From the NCBI GenBank assembly GCA_031554275.1, contig JAVBKB010000062.1:1-13028 (forward strand): a DNA stretch of 13,028 nucleotides, read 5' to 3'. Positions 6,932 through 13,028 of the stretch are shown here, piece after piece. Position numbers and translations under genes: made by a program. Positions within the stretch are counted from its first letter, which is position 1, and every line of letters starts with the position of its first letter. The notes below the pieces were generated by a model that saw only the letters and a list, made by a program, of their open reading frames with translations, was not told the origin of the DNA and searched no databases. The DNA is from JAVBKB01 sp031554275 (GTDB lineage: Bacteria; Bacillota; Bacilli; JARBTR01).

Positions 6932-7549
6932 TCAAAGTAGCTTGAAAAGCTGTACTGCAATGTAAATTGCAACAATCCAAATAATCAGTGCAGAAACTTT
7001 GTTGATCCTCACCAGCCACTTGCCTTGGGTATCAAATTGGCCGACAGTGCGTCCTGCCAAAGCAAGCCCAGCAAACCAGAGCCAAGAAATAAGGATACAG
7101 GCACCAGTATAGACTGCCTTTTCACCACTATCATAGCCTAAAGAGCTCATACCAATCACACCAATTGTGTCCAAAATAGCGTGAGGATTCATCAATGATA
7201 CAGACATGGCAAAAAGAATCTGCTTCTTTACCCCCATGGCTGTCGCTTTCTTCTCGGTATTCGGAGGCACACTATTCCAAACTGACCACCCCATATAAAT
7301 GAGAAATAGCAGGCCTACCAGGTAAAGTACTTTCTGCAACATCGGCACAGTGAATACAACCACTGAAATCCCTAGAACGGACAATATGATCAAAAGCGTA
7401 TCACATAATGACGCAGTGATTATAGCAGGTAAGGCTTTTTTCCAATTCGGTTGTGTTGCGCCTTGATTGAAAACAAAGACATTTTGCGCCCCTAAAGGTA
7501 GAATCAATCCAAATGCTAATGTAATTCCATGAATAAATGCAGCAAACAT
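6932..7549 (-). CDS. LysE-family amino-acid exporter
   Basis: A 205-residue integral membrane protein with about six hydrophobic segments, the usual size and topology of LysE/RhtB/ArgO exporters, which pump amino acids out of the cell. The N-terminal segment GITLAFGLILPLGAQNVFVF (about 8-27) carries the family's 'PGAQN/LGAQN' signature in the first helix. SVSLMNPHAILDTIGVIG matches the central 'NPxAxLD' motif, which is characteristic of the LysE/ArgO branch (lysine/arginine export) rather than RhtB. The actual substrate cannot be told from sequence alone. The start is ATG at 7549-7547, preceded on the minus strand by AAAGGA. It converges on the deacetylase gene, and a lysine-linked theme is tempting but unproven. 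No LysG-type regulator gene is adjacent. Confidence 0.88.
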   Translation of the reverse strand: MFAAFIHGITLAFGLILPLGAQNVFVFNQGATQPNWKKALPAIITASLCDTLLIILSVLGISVVVFTVPMLQKVLYLVGLLFLIYMGWSVWNSVPPNTEKKATAMGVKKQILFAMSVSLMNPHAILDTIGVIGMSSLGYDSGEKAVYTGACILISWLWFAGLALAGRTVGQFDTQGKWLVRINKVSALIIWIVAIYIAVQLFKLL

Positions 7550-7713
7550 ATTTTTTTCCTTTGTTATTAAATTATTTGATGAACTCGGTAGCTACAAATT
7601 GATCTCGTCGCATTTCCCTAGAGCGCTTCCTCATGCTTCAAGTGTATAATGTATAGTTATCTATGTAAATATAGCGTGGGAAAATCTTTATCTTTAGAAT
7701 AGGTGGTACTTGT

Positions 7714-7908
7714 ATGGATATAAATAAATTTGTAGCAGACCTAAATGCCATTGATTGGACTGAATTTGAGGGACCGGACTTGTTCTCCAACGCTCTGAGC
7801 GTTTTGGAGTTAAATTCAAATCAGGCAACCAAAACCAAATTGGTTATAAAAAGAAGTCTCGCATTTGTTCAACAAAATGGGGAGACTTCTTTTCTGTGCT
7901 TTCTATGA
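7714..7908 (+). CDS. Doubtful 64-codon ORF, possibly a truncated gene remnant
   Basis: ATG 7714 has a decent site, AGGTGG at 7701-7706, and a perfect TATAAT lies at 7645-7650 (without a good -35). The first roughly 44 residues, with NAIDWTEFEGPDLF, look like an ordinary acidic protein start. From codon 46 onward the frame is encoded by a 12-bp-stem terminator hairpin, so the last third is probably not selected as protein. The opening faintly recalls small HEAT-like immunity-type proteins that begin 'L..IDW..f.GP', but I cannot confirm this. It may be the 5' stub of a gene whose remainder was deleted, with the downstream terminator brought into frame, or a fortuitous ORF. Confidence 0.3.
   Translation: MDINKFVADLNAIDWTEFEGPDLFSNALSVLELNSNQATKTKLVIKRSLAFVQQNGETSFLCFL
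7848..7894. terminator. Bidirectional rho-independent terminator
   Basis: AAAAGAAGTCTC (7849-7860) pairs perfectly with GAGACTTCTTTT (7882-7893). Inside, CATT-TGTT and AACAAAATG form a second bulged stem. The plus strand leaves through TTTTC. The minus strand leaves through TTTTTATAA. It lies about 50 bases beyond the stop of the leftward glycerate kinase gene, which it should terminate. It also overlaps the 3' third of the short rightward ORF. Confidence 0.85.
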
Positions 7909-7934
7909 CAGATTATTTCCGACGGATTATTTCT
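7907..7934. repeat. Two adjacent 14-base near-copies
   Basis: GACAGATTATTTCC (7907-7920) is followed at once by GACGGATTATTTCT (7921-7934), with two differences. It lies between the bidirectional terminator and the glycerate kinase stop codon. It is probably a replication-slippage duplication with no evident role. Confidence 0.5.
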
Positions 7935-7943
7935 CGCAATTAT

Positions 7944-9086
7944 TCACTTCATTTGCATTCCGACTTTGATCGTTCGGAACATTCTATCAGTAGCATTTTC
8001 TAAGATATCCTTGGCATTTGCAAGCACTTCTTCAAGTGGCATCGCTCTAGTCACTACTGGAACGATCGCTGATAGCCCGGTTTCGTAAATATCATCGATA
8101 CCATCTGCTAAACCGCCAACCACTGCTACGACTGGAACATTATGCTTCTTGCAACGTTCAGCAACGCCTACAGGAACTTTACCATAAGAAGCAGTTTGTC
8201 TATCCATATTACCTTCACCTGTTACCACAAGGTCAACATCCTGCAAAAGCTTTTCGAATTGAACAAGGTCAAGCACAGCATCGATACCTCTGACCAGTTC
8301 AGCATTCATAAATGTGATGAAGGCATAGCCTAATCCTCCGGCAGCACCAGCTCCAGGGGTATCCTCAAATGAAAGTCCAAGGTCTTTTTTGATGATTTCT
8401 ACAAAGTTCTTCATACCAGCCTCTAATTCAATAAGGCGGTCGGGAGTGCCCCCTTTTTGTGGACCATAAATATAAGTTGCACCTTGATCTCCTAGCAACG
8501 GATTGCTTACATCACAAATAACCTTCACTTCACATTCCTTGACGAGTGGATTGAGTTCACTGTTATCCACTTTGGCAACATGACGAAGGTTAAAGCCATT
8601 TCCATCGTTAATTAGTTGTCCGCTTGCATCATAGAACTTTACACCAAGTGCCATTAAAGCACCAAGACCACCATCATTCGTTGCGCTGCCACCAATTCCG
8701 ATCGTCAGCTTACGGTAGCCCTGTTCCATAGCATGTACAATCATTTCTCCAGTGCCATAAGAGGTCGTATAAAGTGGGTTCTTCTCGCCTTTAACCAAAG
8801 TTAATCCAGAGGCTTGAGCCATTTCAATAATTGCAGTATCTTTGTTTATCACACCATAAATTGCCTCAATCTGATTTCCTTCAGGATCTTTCACTTTCAT
8901 GGAAACTTCAGTTCCGTTACATCCCATTACCAGCGATTCAACAGTACCCTCGCCACCATCAGCAATCGGAATTTTGACAACTTCACAACCAGGAAAGTGT
9001 TCTTTTGCTTTTTTTTCAAGGATTTCAATTACTTCAATAGATGTCATTGTTCCCTTAAACGAATCTGGTGAAAAAATGAACTTCAT
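7944..9086 (-). CDS. glxK: Glycerate kinase (GlxK/GarK family)
   Basis: Cytoplasmic kinase that phosphorylates D-glycerate with ATP. Characterised members of this family (GlxK/GarK) yield 2-phosphoglycerate, which enters lower glycolysis. The 380-residue product is full length for the family. It opens with FSPDSFKGTMTS (about 5-16) and PIADGGEGTVES. The glycine-rich GIGGSATNDGGLGAL follows, then CDVSNPLLGDQGATYIYGPQKG, PGAGAAGGLGY and, near the C-terminus, VTGEGNMDRQTASYGKVPVGVA. The Asn-Met after GEG replaces the Arg/Lys-Ile/Met I would expect there, a minor variation. The start is ATG 9086-9084, with AAGGAG properly spaced upstream on the minus strand. It diverges from the DUF1537-pdxA2-gntP operon. 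Its glycerate could come from that permease or from another pathway. Confidence 0.93.
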   Translation of the reverse strand: MKFIFSPDSFKGTMTSIEVIEILEKKAKEHFPGCEVVKIPIADGGEGTVESLVMGCNGTEVSMKVKDPEGNQIEAIYGVINKDTAIIEMAQASGLTLVKGEKNPLYTTSYGTGEMIVHAMEQGYRKLTIGIGGSATNDGGLGALMALGVKFYDASGQLINDGNGFNLRHVAKVDNSELNPLVKECEVKVICDVSNPLLGDQGATYIYGPQKGGTPDRLIELEAGMKNFVEIIKKDLGLSFEDTPGAGAAGGLGYAFITFMNAELVRGIDAVLDLVQFEKLLQDVDLVVTGEGNMDRQTASYGKVPVGVAERCKKHNVPVVAVVGGLADGIDDIYETGLSAIVPVVTRAMPLEEVLANAKDILENATDRMFRTIKVGMQMK

Positions 9087-9134
9087 ATCAATTCTCCTTC
9101 AAAATAAATGATAATAATTTTACATTCCAGTTTC

Positions 9135-9163
9135 AGTATAGCACGGAAAATAAGTAAAATCAT
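9135..9163 (-). promoter_or_regulatory. Extended -10 promoter for glycerate kinase
   Basis: Read on the minus strand, TATACT (9140-9135) is preceded by TGC, giving an extended TGnTATACT -10. A weak -35, ATGATT (9163-9158), lies 17 bases upstream. The predicted start near 9128 gives a leader of about 40 bases before the ATG at 9086. Confidence 0.55.
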
Positions 9164-9180
9164 TGCCAGATAGGTGAACA

Positions 9181-9194
9181 AAAAAGCGCTTAGA
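9181..9194. promoter_or_regulatory. Possible catabolite-response (cre) site
   Basis: The core AAGCGCTT (9184-9191) fits the centre of the Bacilli consensus TGWAARCGYTWNCW. The outer bases fit poorly (11 of 14 overall). It is upstream of the glxK -35 and far upstream of the operon promoter. CcpA control would make sense for an acid-sugar locus, but the site is weak. Confidence 0.25.
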
Positions 9195-9268
9195 ATCAGG
9201 ATTGGAAAGTATAGTAAAAAATTTTCTGACCTACTAGTGACGTCCGTAGTTTTTTTTCTTAAATTGTG

Positions 9269-9297
9269 TTGACTTTTCTCAAACTGTCCTTGATAAT
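9269..9297 (+). promoter_or_regulatory. Sigma-A promoter of the acid-sugar operon
   Basis: TTGACT (9269-9274) and GATAAT (9292-9297) are 17 bases apart, each one mismatch from consensus. The predicted start near 9304 gives a 5' leader of about 90 bases before GTG 9395. A second TTGACA at 9320-9325 has no acceptable -10 at a normal distance. T-tracts (9250-9258, 9313-9320) flank the promoter and could bend the DNA. Confidence 0.65.
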
Positions 9298-9344
9298 TTT
9301 ATTTGAAATGAAATTTTTTTTGACATTCTACCTAAGATTAGCGT

Positions 9345-9378
9345 TGATTTTCTCTTGAATAATGAAGTGATTTTCTCT
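9345..9378 (+). repeat. Direct repeats TGATTTTCTCT in the operon leader
   Basis: Exact 11-base copies lie at 9345-9355 and 9368-9378, 23 bases apart start to start, or about two helical turns. A related TGACTTTTCTC overlaps the -35 at 9270-9280. The second copy ends just before the ribosome binding site AGGGAG (9381-9386). The arrangement fits an operator for a regulator binding one DNA face, but there is no independent support. Confidence 0.4.
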
Positions 9379-9394
9379 ATAGGGAGTGGGATTT

Positions 9395-10708
9395 GTGCCA
9401 ATATGTATCATGGTGGCTGATGATTTAACCGGAGGCAATGGTTCTGGGGTTCTTCTAAAGAATTTATCTTTAAATGCTGTCACAATTCTTAATACAGACG
9501 GATTGAACAAGAATGATTTGAAAAGCTACGATGCAATTGTTTACCCAACAGATAGTAGAGGGATAGAGAAGGAAGACGCTTATAAGCGTGTATTTGACGC
9601 CACAACTTTTTTTAAAGCTGATGACGTAAAGCTCTATGCAAAGAGGATTGACTCCACACTTCGTGGCAATATTGGCGTTGAAGTGGACGCGATGTTAGAT
9701 GCACTTGGAGAAGACTATGTTAGTTTCATTGTACCTTGTTTTCCAACTGCGGGCAGAATTTGTGTCGGTGGCTATTTACTTGTAAACGGAGTAGCCCTGC
9801 AAAACACCGATGTGGCAAATGATCCGAAATGTCCAATTAGCTCTTCAAAGGTGTTTGATATTCTAAGCCCACAAAGCAAGTTCAAAACAAAATATATCAC
9901 ACTTGATAGTGTTTATGGAGATACTAAAGTATTGATTGAAACACTTCAGTTGGCAGCAAAAGAGGGCGTCAGGAATTTTATTTTTGATGCCATTTGTGAT
10001 GAAGATCTTGATCGAATTGCTCATGCTGCAATCGATTCTAACTTGAAATTTATCACAGTCGATGCTGGACCGCCAACTGCGGCAGCTGTCAAAGCGCTAA
10101 TTTCGAAAACCAATCTTCAGAAAACAGCCGAACCAGCTAATTTTAACAATATTCTTTTATCAATCGGCAGTGTAACTGAAAGCACCAGAATGCAATTAGA
10201 GGAATTTGTCTCGAAAAAGAAAATGTATATTAGTTACTTAGATGTACACAAAATAGTTTATCAGGATGATGAAGCAGAAATCGAAAGAGTTTTCAATGAT
10301 TTGTCTGCTCATATTCATCAATATAAGTACATTTTGGCAGTATTAAATTCTGTTTACAAAGAAAACCGTATTGACTTTGCTGAAGCTTCGAAAAAGCTTG
10401 GGTTGAGTGAAGAAGAAATTTCCAAGAAGATTAATCGTGCAGTCGCTAAATTAACGGTAAATCTCTTGAATGAACATGAAAGCATTAAGGGGATCTTCTC
10501 GTCTGGCGGCGACATCACTGTTGAAGTTTCTAATCATCTGAAAGCATCTGGCCTTGCACTAATGGATGAGGTAATTCCACTAGCAGCTTATGGCAAGCTA
10601 GTTGGTGGAGTGCATCCTGGTCTGTCAATTGTCACAAAGGGTGGTATAGTTGGTGGCAGAAGCGCAATGATTGAATGCGTTGAGTTTCTTGAAAATAGTT
10701 TTGAATAA
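9395..10708 (+). CDS. DUF1537 four-carbon acid sugar kinase (D-threonate kinase-like)
   Basis: Kinase of the DUF1537 family (two-domain, YgbK/DtnK/OtnK), which phosphorylates the 4-hydroxyl of four-carbon sugar acids such as D-threonate or 3-oxo-tetronate. The protein has 437 residues. The N-terminal ADDLTGGNGSGV (residues 8-19) is the substrate-domain signature. The ATP-domain appears near the C-terminus as SSGGDITVEV, followed by EVIPLAAYGKLVGG and the VTKGGIVGG loop. I chose GTG 9395 because AGGGAG (9381-9386) lies 8 bases before it. The in-frame GTG at 9386 overlaps that site. The next gene is a PdxA2-type dehydrogenase, 27 bases on. That pairing is the published hallmark of D-threonate kinase (DtnK), whereas OtnK normally travels with an aldolase and an isomerase, both absent here. 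Substrate is inferred from context. Confidence 0.88.
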   Translation: MPICIMVADDLTGGNGSGVLLKNLSLNAVTILNTDGLNKNDLKSYDAIVYPTDSRGIEKEDAYKRVFDATTFFKADDVKLYAKRIDSTLRGNIGVEVDAMLDALGEDYVSFIVPCFPTAGRICVGGYLLVNGVALQNTDVANDPKCPISSSKVFDILSPQSKFKTKYITLDSVYGDTKVLIETLQLAAKEGVRNFIFDAICDEDLDRIAHAAIDSNLKFITVDAGPPTAAAVKALISKTNLQKTAEPANFNNILLSIGSVTESTRMQLEEFVSKKKMYISYLDVHKIVYQDDEAEIERVFNDLSAHIHQYKYILAVLNSVYKENRIDFAEASKKLGLSEEEISKKINRAVAKLTVNLLNEHESIKGIFSSGGDITVEVSNHLKASGLALMDEVIPLAAYGKLVGGVHPGLSIVTKGGIVGGRSAMIECVEFLENSFE

Positions 10709-10735
10709 AAAATCATTGAATTCATGGAGGTAGAA

Positions 10736-11740
10736 ATGGCAAAACCAATTATCGCAATTCCGCTGGGTGATCCCGCAGGAATTGGTCCGGAAATAGTAGT
10801 GAAAACACTCGCAACAAAGGAAGTCTTTGACTGGTGTAATCCAGTAGTTGTGGGAACAAAAGAGGTTCTTGAGAATGCAGTGAAAATCTGTGGACTTGAC
10901 TTGGTTCTTGTTGACTCAAGCGATCTTAAATCAGATGACTATTCATTTGGCAAAATTCACGTGGTCAATGTTGACTGCATATCACTTTCTGATTTCGAGT
11001 TAGGTAAAGTGAATGAGAAAGCTGGGCAAGCGGCATTCCAATATATTGCTAAAGCTACGGAGTTAGCAATGCAAAAGAAAGTTGATGCTCTTGCTACAAC
11101 ACCTATCAATAAAGAATCACTTCGTGCAGGCGATGTGAATTATATAGGTCACACAGAAATGTTAGAAAGTCTTACTAATTCTACAGAACCACTTACGATG
11201 TTTGAAGTAAGGGGTATGAGAGTGTTTTTCTTAACTAGGCATCTATCTTTAAGAGCGGCTTGCGATGCGATAACAAAGCAAAAAGTTCTAGATCATATAA
11301 TCAGATGCACTGAGGCATTGAAACAGTTGGGTGTCGAAGAGGGCACGATGGCTGTTGCTGGTCTTAATCCTCATTGTGGGGAGCACGGATTGTTCGGCGA
11401 TGAGGAGGTGAATCACATTGAGCCAGCTGTAATTGAAGCACAGCAAATGGGGATTAAAGTAGTCGGTCCTATTGGTGCAGACTCGGTTTTCCACATGGCT
11501 CTACAAGGACGGTTTAGTTCTGTTTTGTCCTTATATCATGATCAAGGGCATATCGCAACAAAAACATTGGATTTCGAACGAACAATTTCGATAACAAATG
11601 GTCTTCCATTTCTACGCACAAGTGTAGACCATGGAACTGCATTTGATATCGCAGGAAAAAATATTGCCAGCGAGGTTAGTATGGTAGAAGCTGTACGATT
11701 GGCTGCGCAATATGCAACGAAATTTAGACCATTAGTTTAA
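10736..11740 (+). CDS. pdxA2: PdxA2-type 4-phospho-D-threonate 3-dehydrogenase
   Basis: NAD-dependent dehydrogenase of the PdxA family. The 334-residue product carries GDPAGIGPE (11-19) and the three metal-binding histidines His139 (GHTEM), His213 (NPHCGEHG) and His268 (LYHDQGH). SLYHDQGHIATK and SVDHGTAFDIAG also match the family. PdxA proper acts on 4-phosphohydroxy-L-threonine in vitamin B6 synthesis. PdxA2 acts on 4-phospho-D-threonate, and loss of CO2 from the product gives dihydroxyacetone phosphate. Position between a DUF1537 kinase and a GntP permease, with no other pyridoxine genes, favours PdxA2. ATG 10736 follows GGAGG (10726-10730) by 5 bases. An in-frame ATG at 10724 sits in front of that site and is unlikely. 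Sequence alone does not fully exclude PdxA. Confidence 0.88.
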   Translation: MAKPIIAIPLGDPAGIGPEIVVKTLATKEVFDWCNPVVVGTKEVLENAVKICGLDLVLVDSSDLKSDDYSFGKIHVVNVDCISLSDFELGKVNEKAGQAAFQYIAKATELAMQKKVDALATTPINKESLRAGDVNYIGHTEMLESLTNSTEPLTMFEVRGMRVFFLTRHLSLRAACDAITKQKVLDHIIRCTEALKQLGVEEGTMAVAGLNPHCGEHGLFGDEEVNHIEPAVIEAQQMGIKVVGPIGADSVFHMALQGRFSSVLSLYHDQGHIATKTLDFERTISITNGLPFLRTSVDHGTAFDIAGKNIASEVSMVEAVRLAAQYATKFRPLV

Positions 11741-11768
11741 AACTAACAATAATTTAGGAGTTGAAATT

Positions 11769-13028
11769 ATGTTTCTAGCTGCAGCAGCACCTGTTGGACC
11801 ACCTTATACACCAGATTTAAGCGCAACAGCAATGATTTTAATTTTATTAGCCAGTATTGCATTAATTGTTGTCCTAATCATGGTTTTCAAACTAAGTGCA
11901 TTTATTTCTTTAATAGTAGCTTGTTTTTTCTTAGGAATTTTGACACAAATGCCAATTGATAAGATAGCCGGGTCGATAACCGCTGGGATGGGTAGTACCT
12001 TGTCCTCCCTCGCAATTATTCTCGGGCTCGGGACGATTTTGGGTAAGATGTTGGAGATATCTGGTGGCTCCGAGCGTCTAGCACAAGCATTGATAAATAA
12101 ATTAGGCGTTAAGAATGCGCATTGGGCGCTAATGATAGTTGGTTTTGTTTGCGGTATTCCTGTTTTCTTCCAAGTTGGTCTAGTGCTTCTAGTACCACTT
12201 GTATTCAGTGTAGCAAAAGAATCAAAAATGAACCTTGTTAAACTAGGAATTTCTGTTGTAATGGGTCTTTTAACAGTACATTGTATTGTTCCTCCACATC
12301 CAGCAGCATTTTCAATTACACAATCACTTCATGCTGACGTCGGTACAGTAATTATGTATGGTTTAATTGTTGGTCTTCCAATTGCGATCATTTCGGGACC
12401 AATTTGGGGAAGTTTTATTTCGAAAAATATGAAGTTGAGTATTCCAGCAGCATTTTCAAAAAACGAAGAGAAATTAGGAAATAAACCTCCTTCTCTAGGT
12501 GCAACATTATTAGTAGTGTTACTTCCAATAGCGATCATGATTACAAAAACAATCATTGATATTGCGGTTGGAGACAAGGATATCATAAAGGTTGCAGGAG
12601 CTGATGGTAAGTTAGTAGATCAAGCAGTTCCACAATATGCTGGAGAGAGATTCGTTGACTTCCTTTGCGATCCAGTTATGGCGTTGCTTATCTCTGTGTT
12701 TGTAGCTTACTTTATTCTAGGGTTAGCACGTGGAATGAAAATGAAACAAATACTTTCAGTGAGTGAAGCTAGCTTTGGTCCTGTTGCCGGAATTCTATTA
12801 ATCATTGGTTGCGGTGGTGCTTTCAATAAGGTAATCACTGATAGCGGAATGGGAAAGATTATTGGTGACGTACTAAAAGATATGGATCTCAACTTAGTTA
12901 TTGTTGCATGGATAGTTGCTATCATTATGCGATTCTCGGTTGGCTCTGCTACGGTTGCGATGATCACTTCGGCAGGTATTGTAGGTCAATTAGTTATCGA
13001 TACTGGTGCAAATCCAGCAGTTATCTGT
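11769..13028 (+). CDS. GntP-family sugar-acid:H+ symporter (3' end outside window)
   Basis: Open from ATG 11769 through the last base: 420 codons without a stop, lacking perhaps 20-40 residues compared with the family's roughly 450. AGGAG at 11756-11760 is 8 bases upstream. The protein is very hydrophobic, with many membrane segments. It carries GntP hallmarks: ILGLGTILGKMLEISGGSER (about 84-103), the GIPVFFQVGLVLLVPLVFSV segment, VPPHPAA, and the late FSVGSATVAMITSAG. GntP proteins import gluconate and related acids (D-glycerate, D-threonate-like acids, fructuronate) with protons. It follows pdxA2 by 28 bases, so it is part of the same operon and most likely imports the acid that the two enzymes degrade. 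A loop around residues 265-300 is more polar and probably lies outside the membrane. Confidence 0.9.
   Translation, partial: MFLAAAAPVGPPYTPDLSATAMILILLASIALIVVLIMVFKLSAFISLIVACFFLGILTQMPIDKIAGSITAGMGSTLSSLAIILGLGTILGKMLEISGGSERLAQALINKLGVKNAHWALMIVGFVCGIPVFFQVGLVLLVPLVFSVAKESKMNLVKLGISVVMGLLTVHCIVPPHPAAFSITQSLHADVGTVIMYGLIVGLPIAIISGPIWGSFISKNMKLSIPAAFSKNEEKLGNKPPSLGATLLVVLLPIAIMITKTIIDIAVGDKDIIKVAGADGKLVDQAVPQYAGERFVDFLCDPVMALLISVFVAYFILGLARGMKMKQILSVSEASFGPVAGILLIIGCGGAFNKVITDSGMGKIIGDVLKDMDLNLVIVAWIVAIIMRFSVGSATVAMITSAGIVGQLVIDTGANPAVIC

Noticed and set aside
7618..7631. Second cre-like sequence (CTAGAGCGCTTCCT) between the exporter and the short ORF
   Set aside because: It matches 11 of 14 positions but breaks the conserved core and lacks the TG edge. 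Neither neighbour is an obvious carbon-control target.
8814..9111. Plus-strand ORFs of 70-85 codons over the start of glycerate kinase
   Set aside because: They are antisense to a well-supported gene, are low complexity in protein sequence and have no ribosome binding site.
9101..9394. A hidden regulator gene in the divergent spacer
   Set aside because: All frames are broken by stops and no start with a ribosome binding site opens more than a few dozen codons.
12329..12967. Minus-strand ORFs of 85-86 codons at the right end
   Set aside because: They lie antisense within the GntP permease frame, which is open for 420 codons to the window edge and carries clear family motifs.

Overview
The window is AT-rich DNA with typical Bacillota (Bacilli) character. 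It has strong AGGAGG-like ribosome binding sites, frequent GTG/TTG starts, stem-loop-plus-T-run terminators, and housekeeping genes whose best relatives are in Bacilli. Four of the ten complete genes appear to start with GTG or TTG. The combination of mnmA, recD2, a small CPNC/CWNC zinc-ribbon protein, a YrzQ-like micro-protein, a DUF443 membrane protein and a YkuR-type deacetylase points to a low-GC Bacillus/Listeria/lactic-acid-type bacterium. I cannot name the genus.

Left part (1-4655, all +): the tail of a cysteine desulfurase, mnmA (tRNA 2-thiouridylase), recD2 (helicase), a 63-residue zinc-ribbon protein and a 37-residue YrzQ/DUF3918-like protein. The desulfurase probably supplies sulfur to MnmA. 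The block ends with an imperfect foldback repeat of about 165 bp (4459-4623) and a clean terminator (4628-4655). In relatives a TPR-protein gene often lies between mnmA and recD2, and alaS follows the yrzQ-like gene. Neither is here, so the ancestral order seems to break at the foldback element.

Middle part (4656-7943): a five-segment DUF443 membrane protein with an uncertain start, an M20-family N-acetyldiaminopimelate deacetylase (lysine and peptidoglycan precursor synthesis), and a convergent LysE-type amino-acid exporter. The deacetylase and exporter are separated by a hairpin that could serve both. Then comes a doubtful 64-codon ORF whose last third is formed by a bidirectional terminator.

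Right part (7944-13028): a carbohydrate-acid utilisation locus. A glycerate kinase gene is read leftward. Diverging from it is a rightward operon of a DUF1537 acid-sugar kinase, a PdxA2-type dehydrogenase and a GntP-family permease that runs off the window end. By family knowledge the operon should import a four-carbon sugar acid (best guess D-threonate), phosphorylate it, then oxidise and decarboxylate it to dihydroxyacetone phosphate. The glycerate kinase would feed glycerate into lower glycolysis. The 308-base divergent spacer holds good promoters for both directions, a weak cre-like site and direct repeats in the operon leader. No regulator gene is visible.

I see no rRNA, tRNA, CRISPR array, riboswitch, phage gene or complete insertion sequence. 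Nothing amounts to a clearly undescribed system. The best leads are the foldback element, the pairing of glycerate kinase with the DUF1537/PdxA2/GntP operon, and the direct repeats in that operon's leader.
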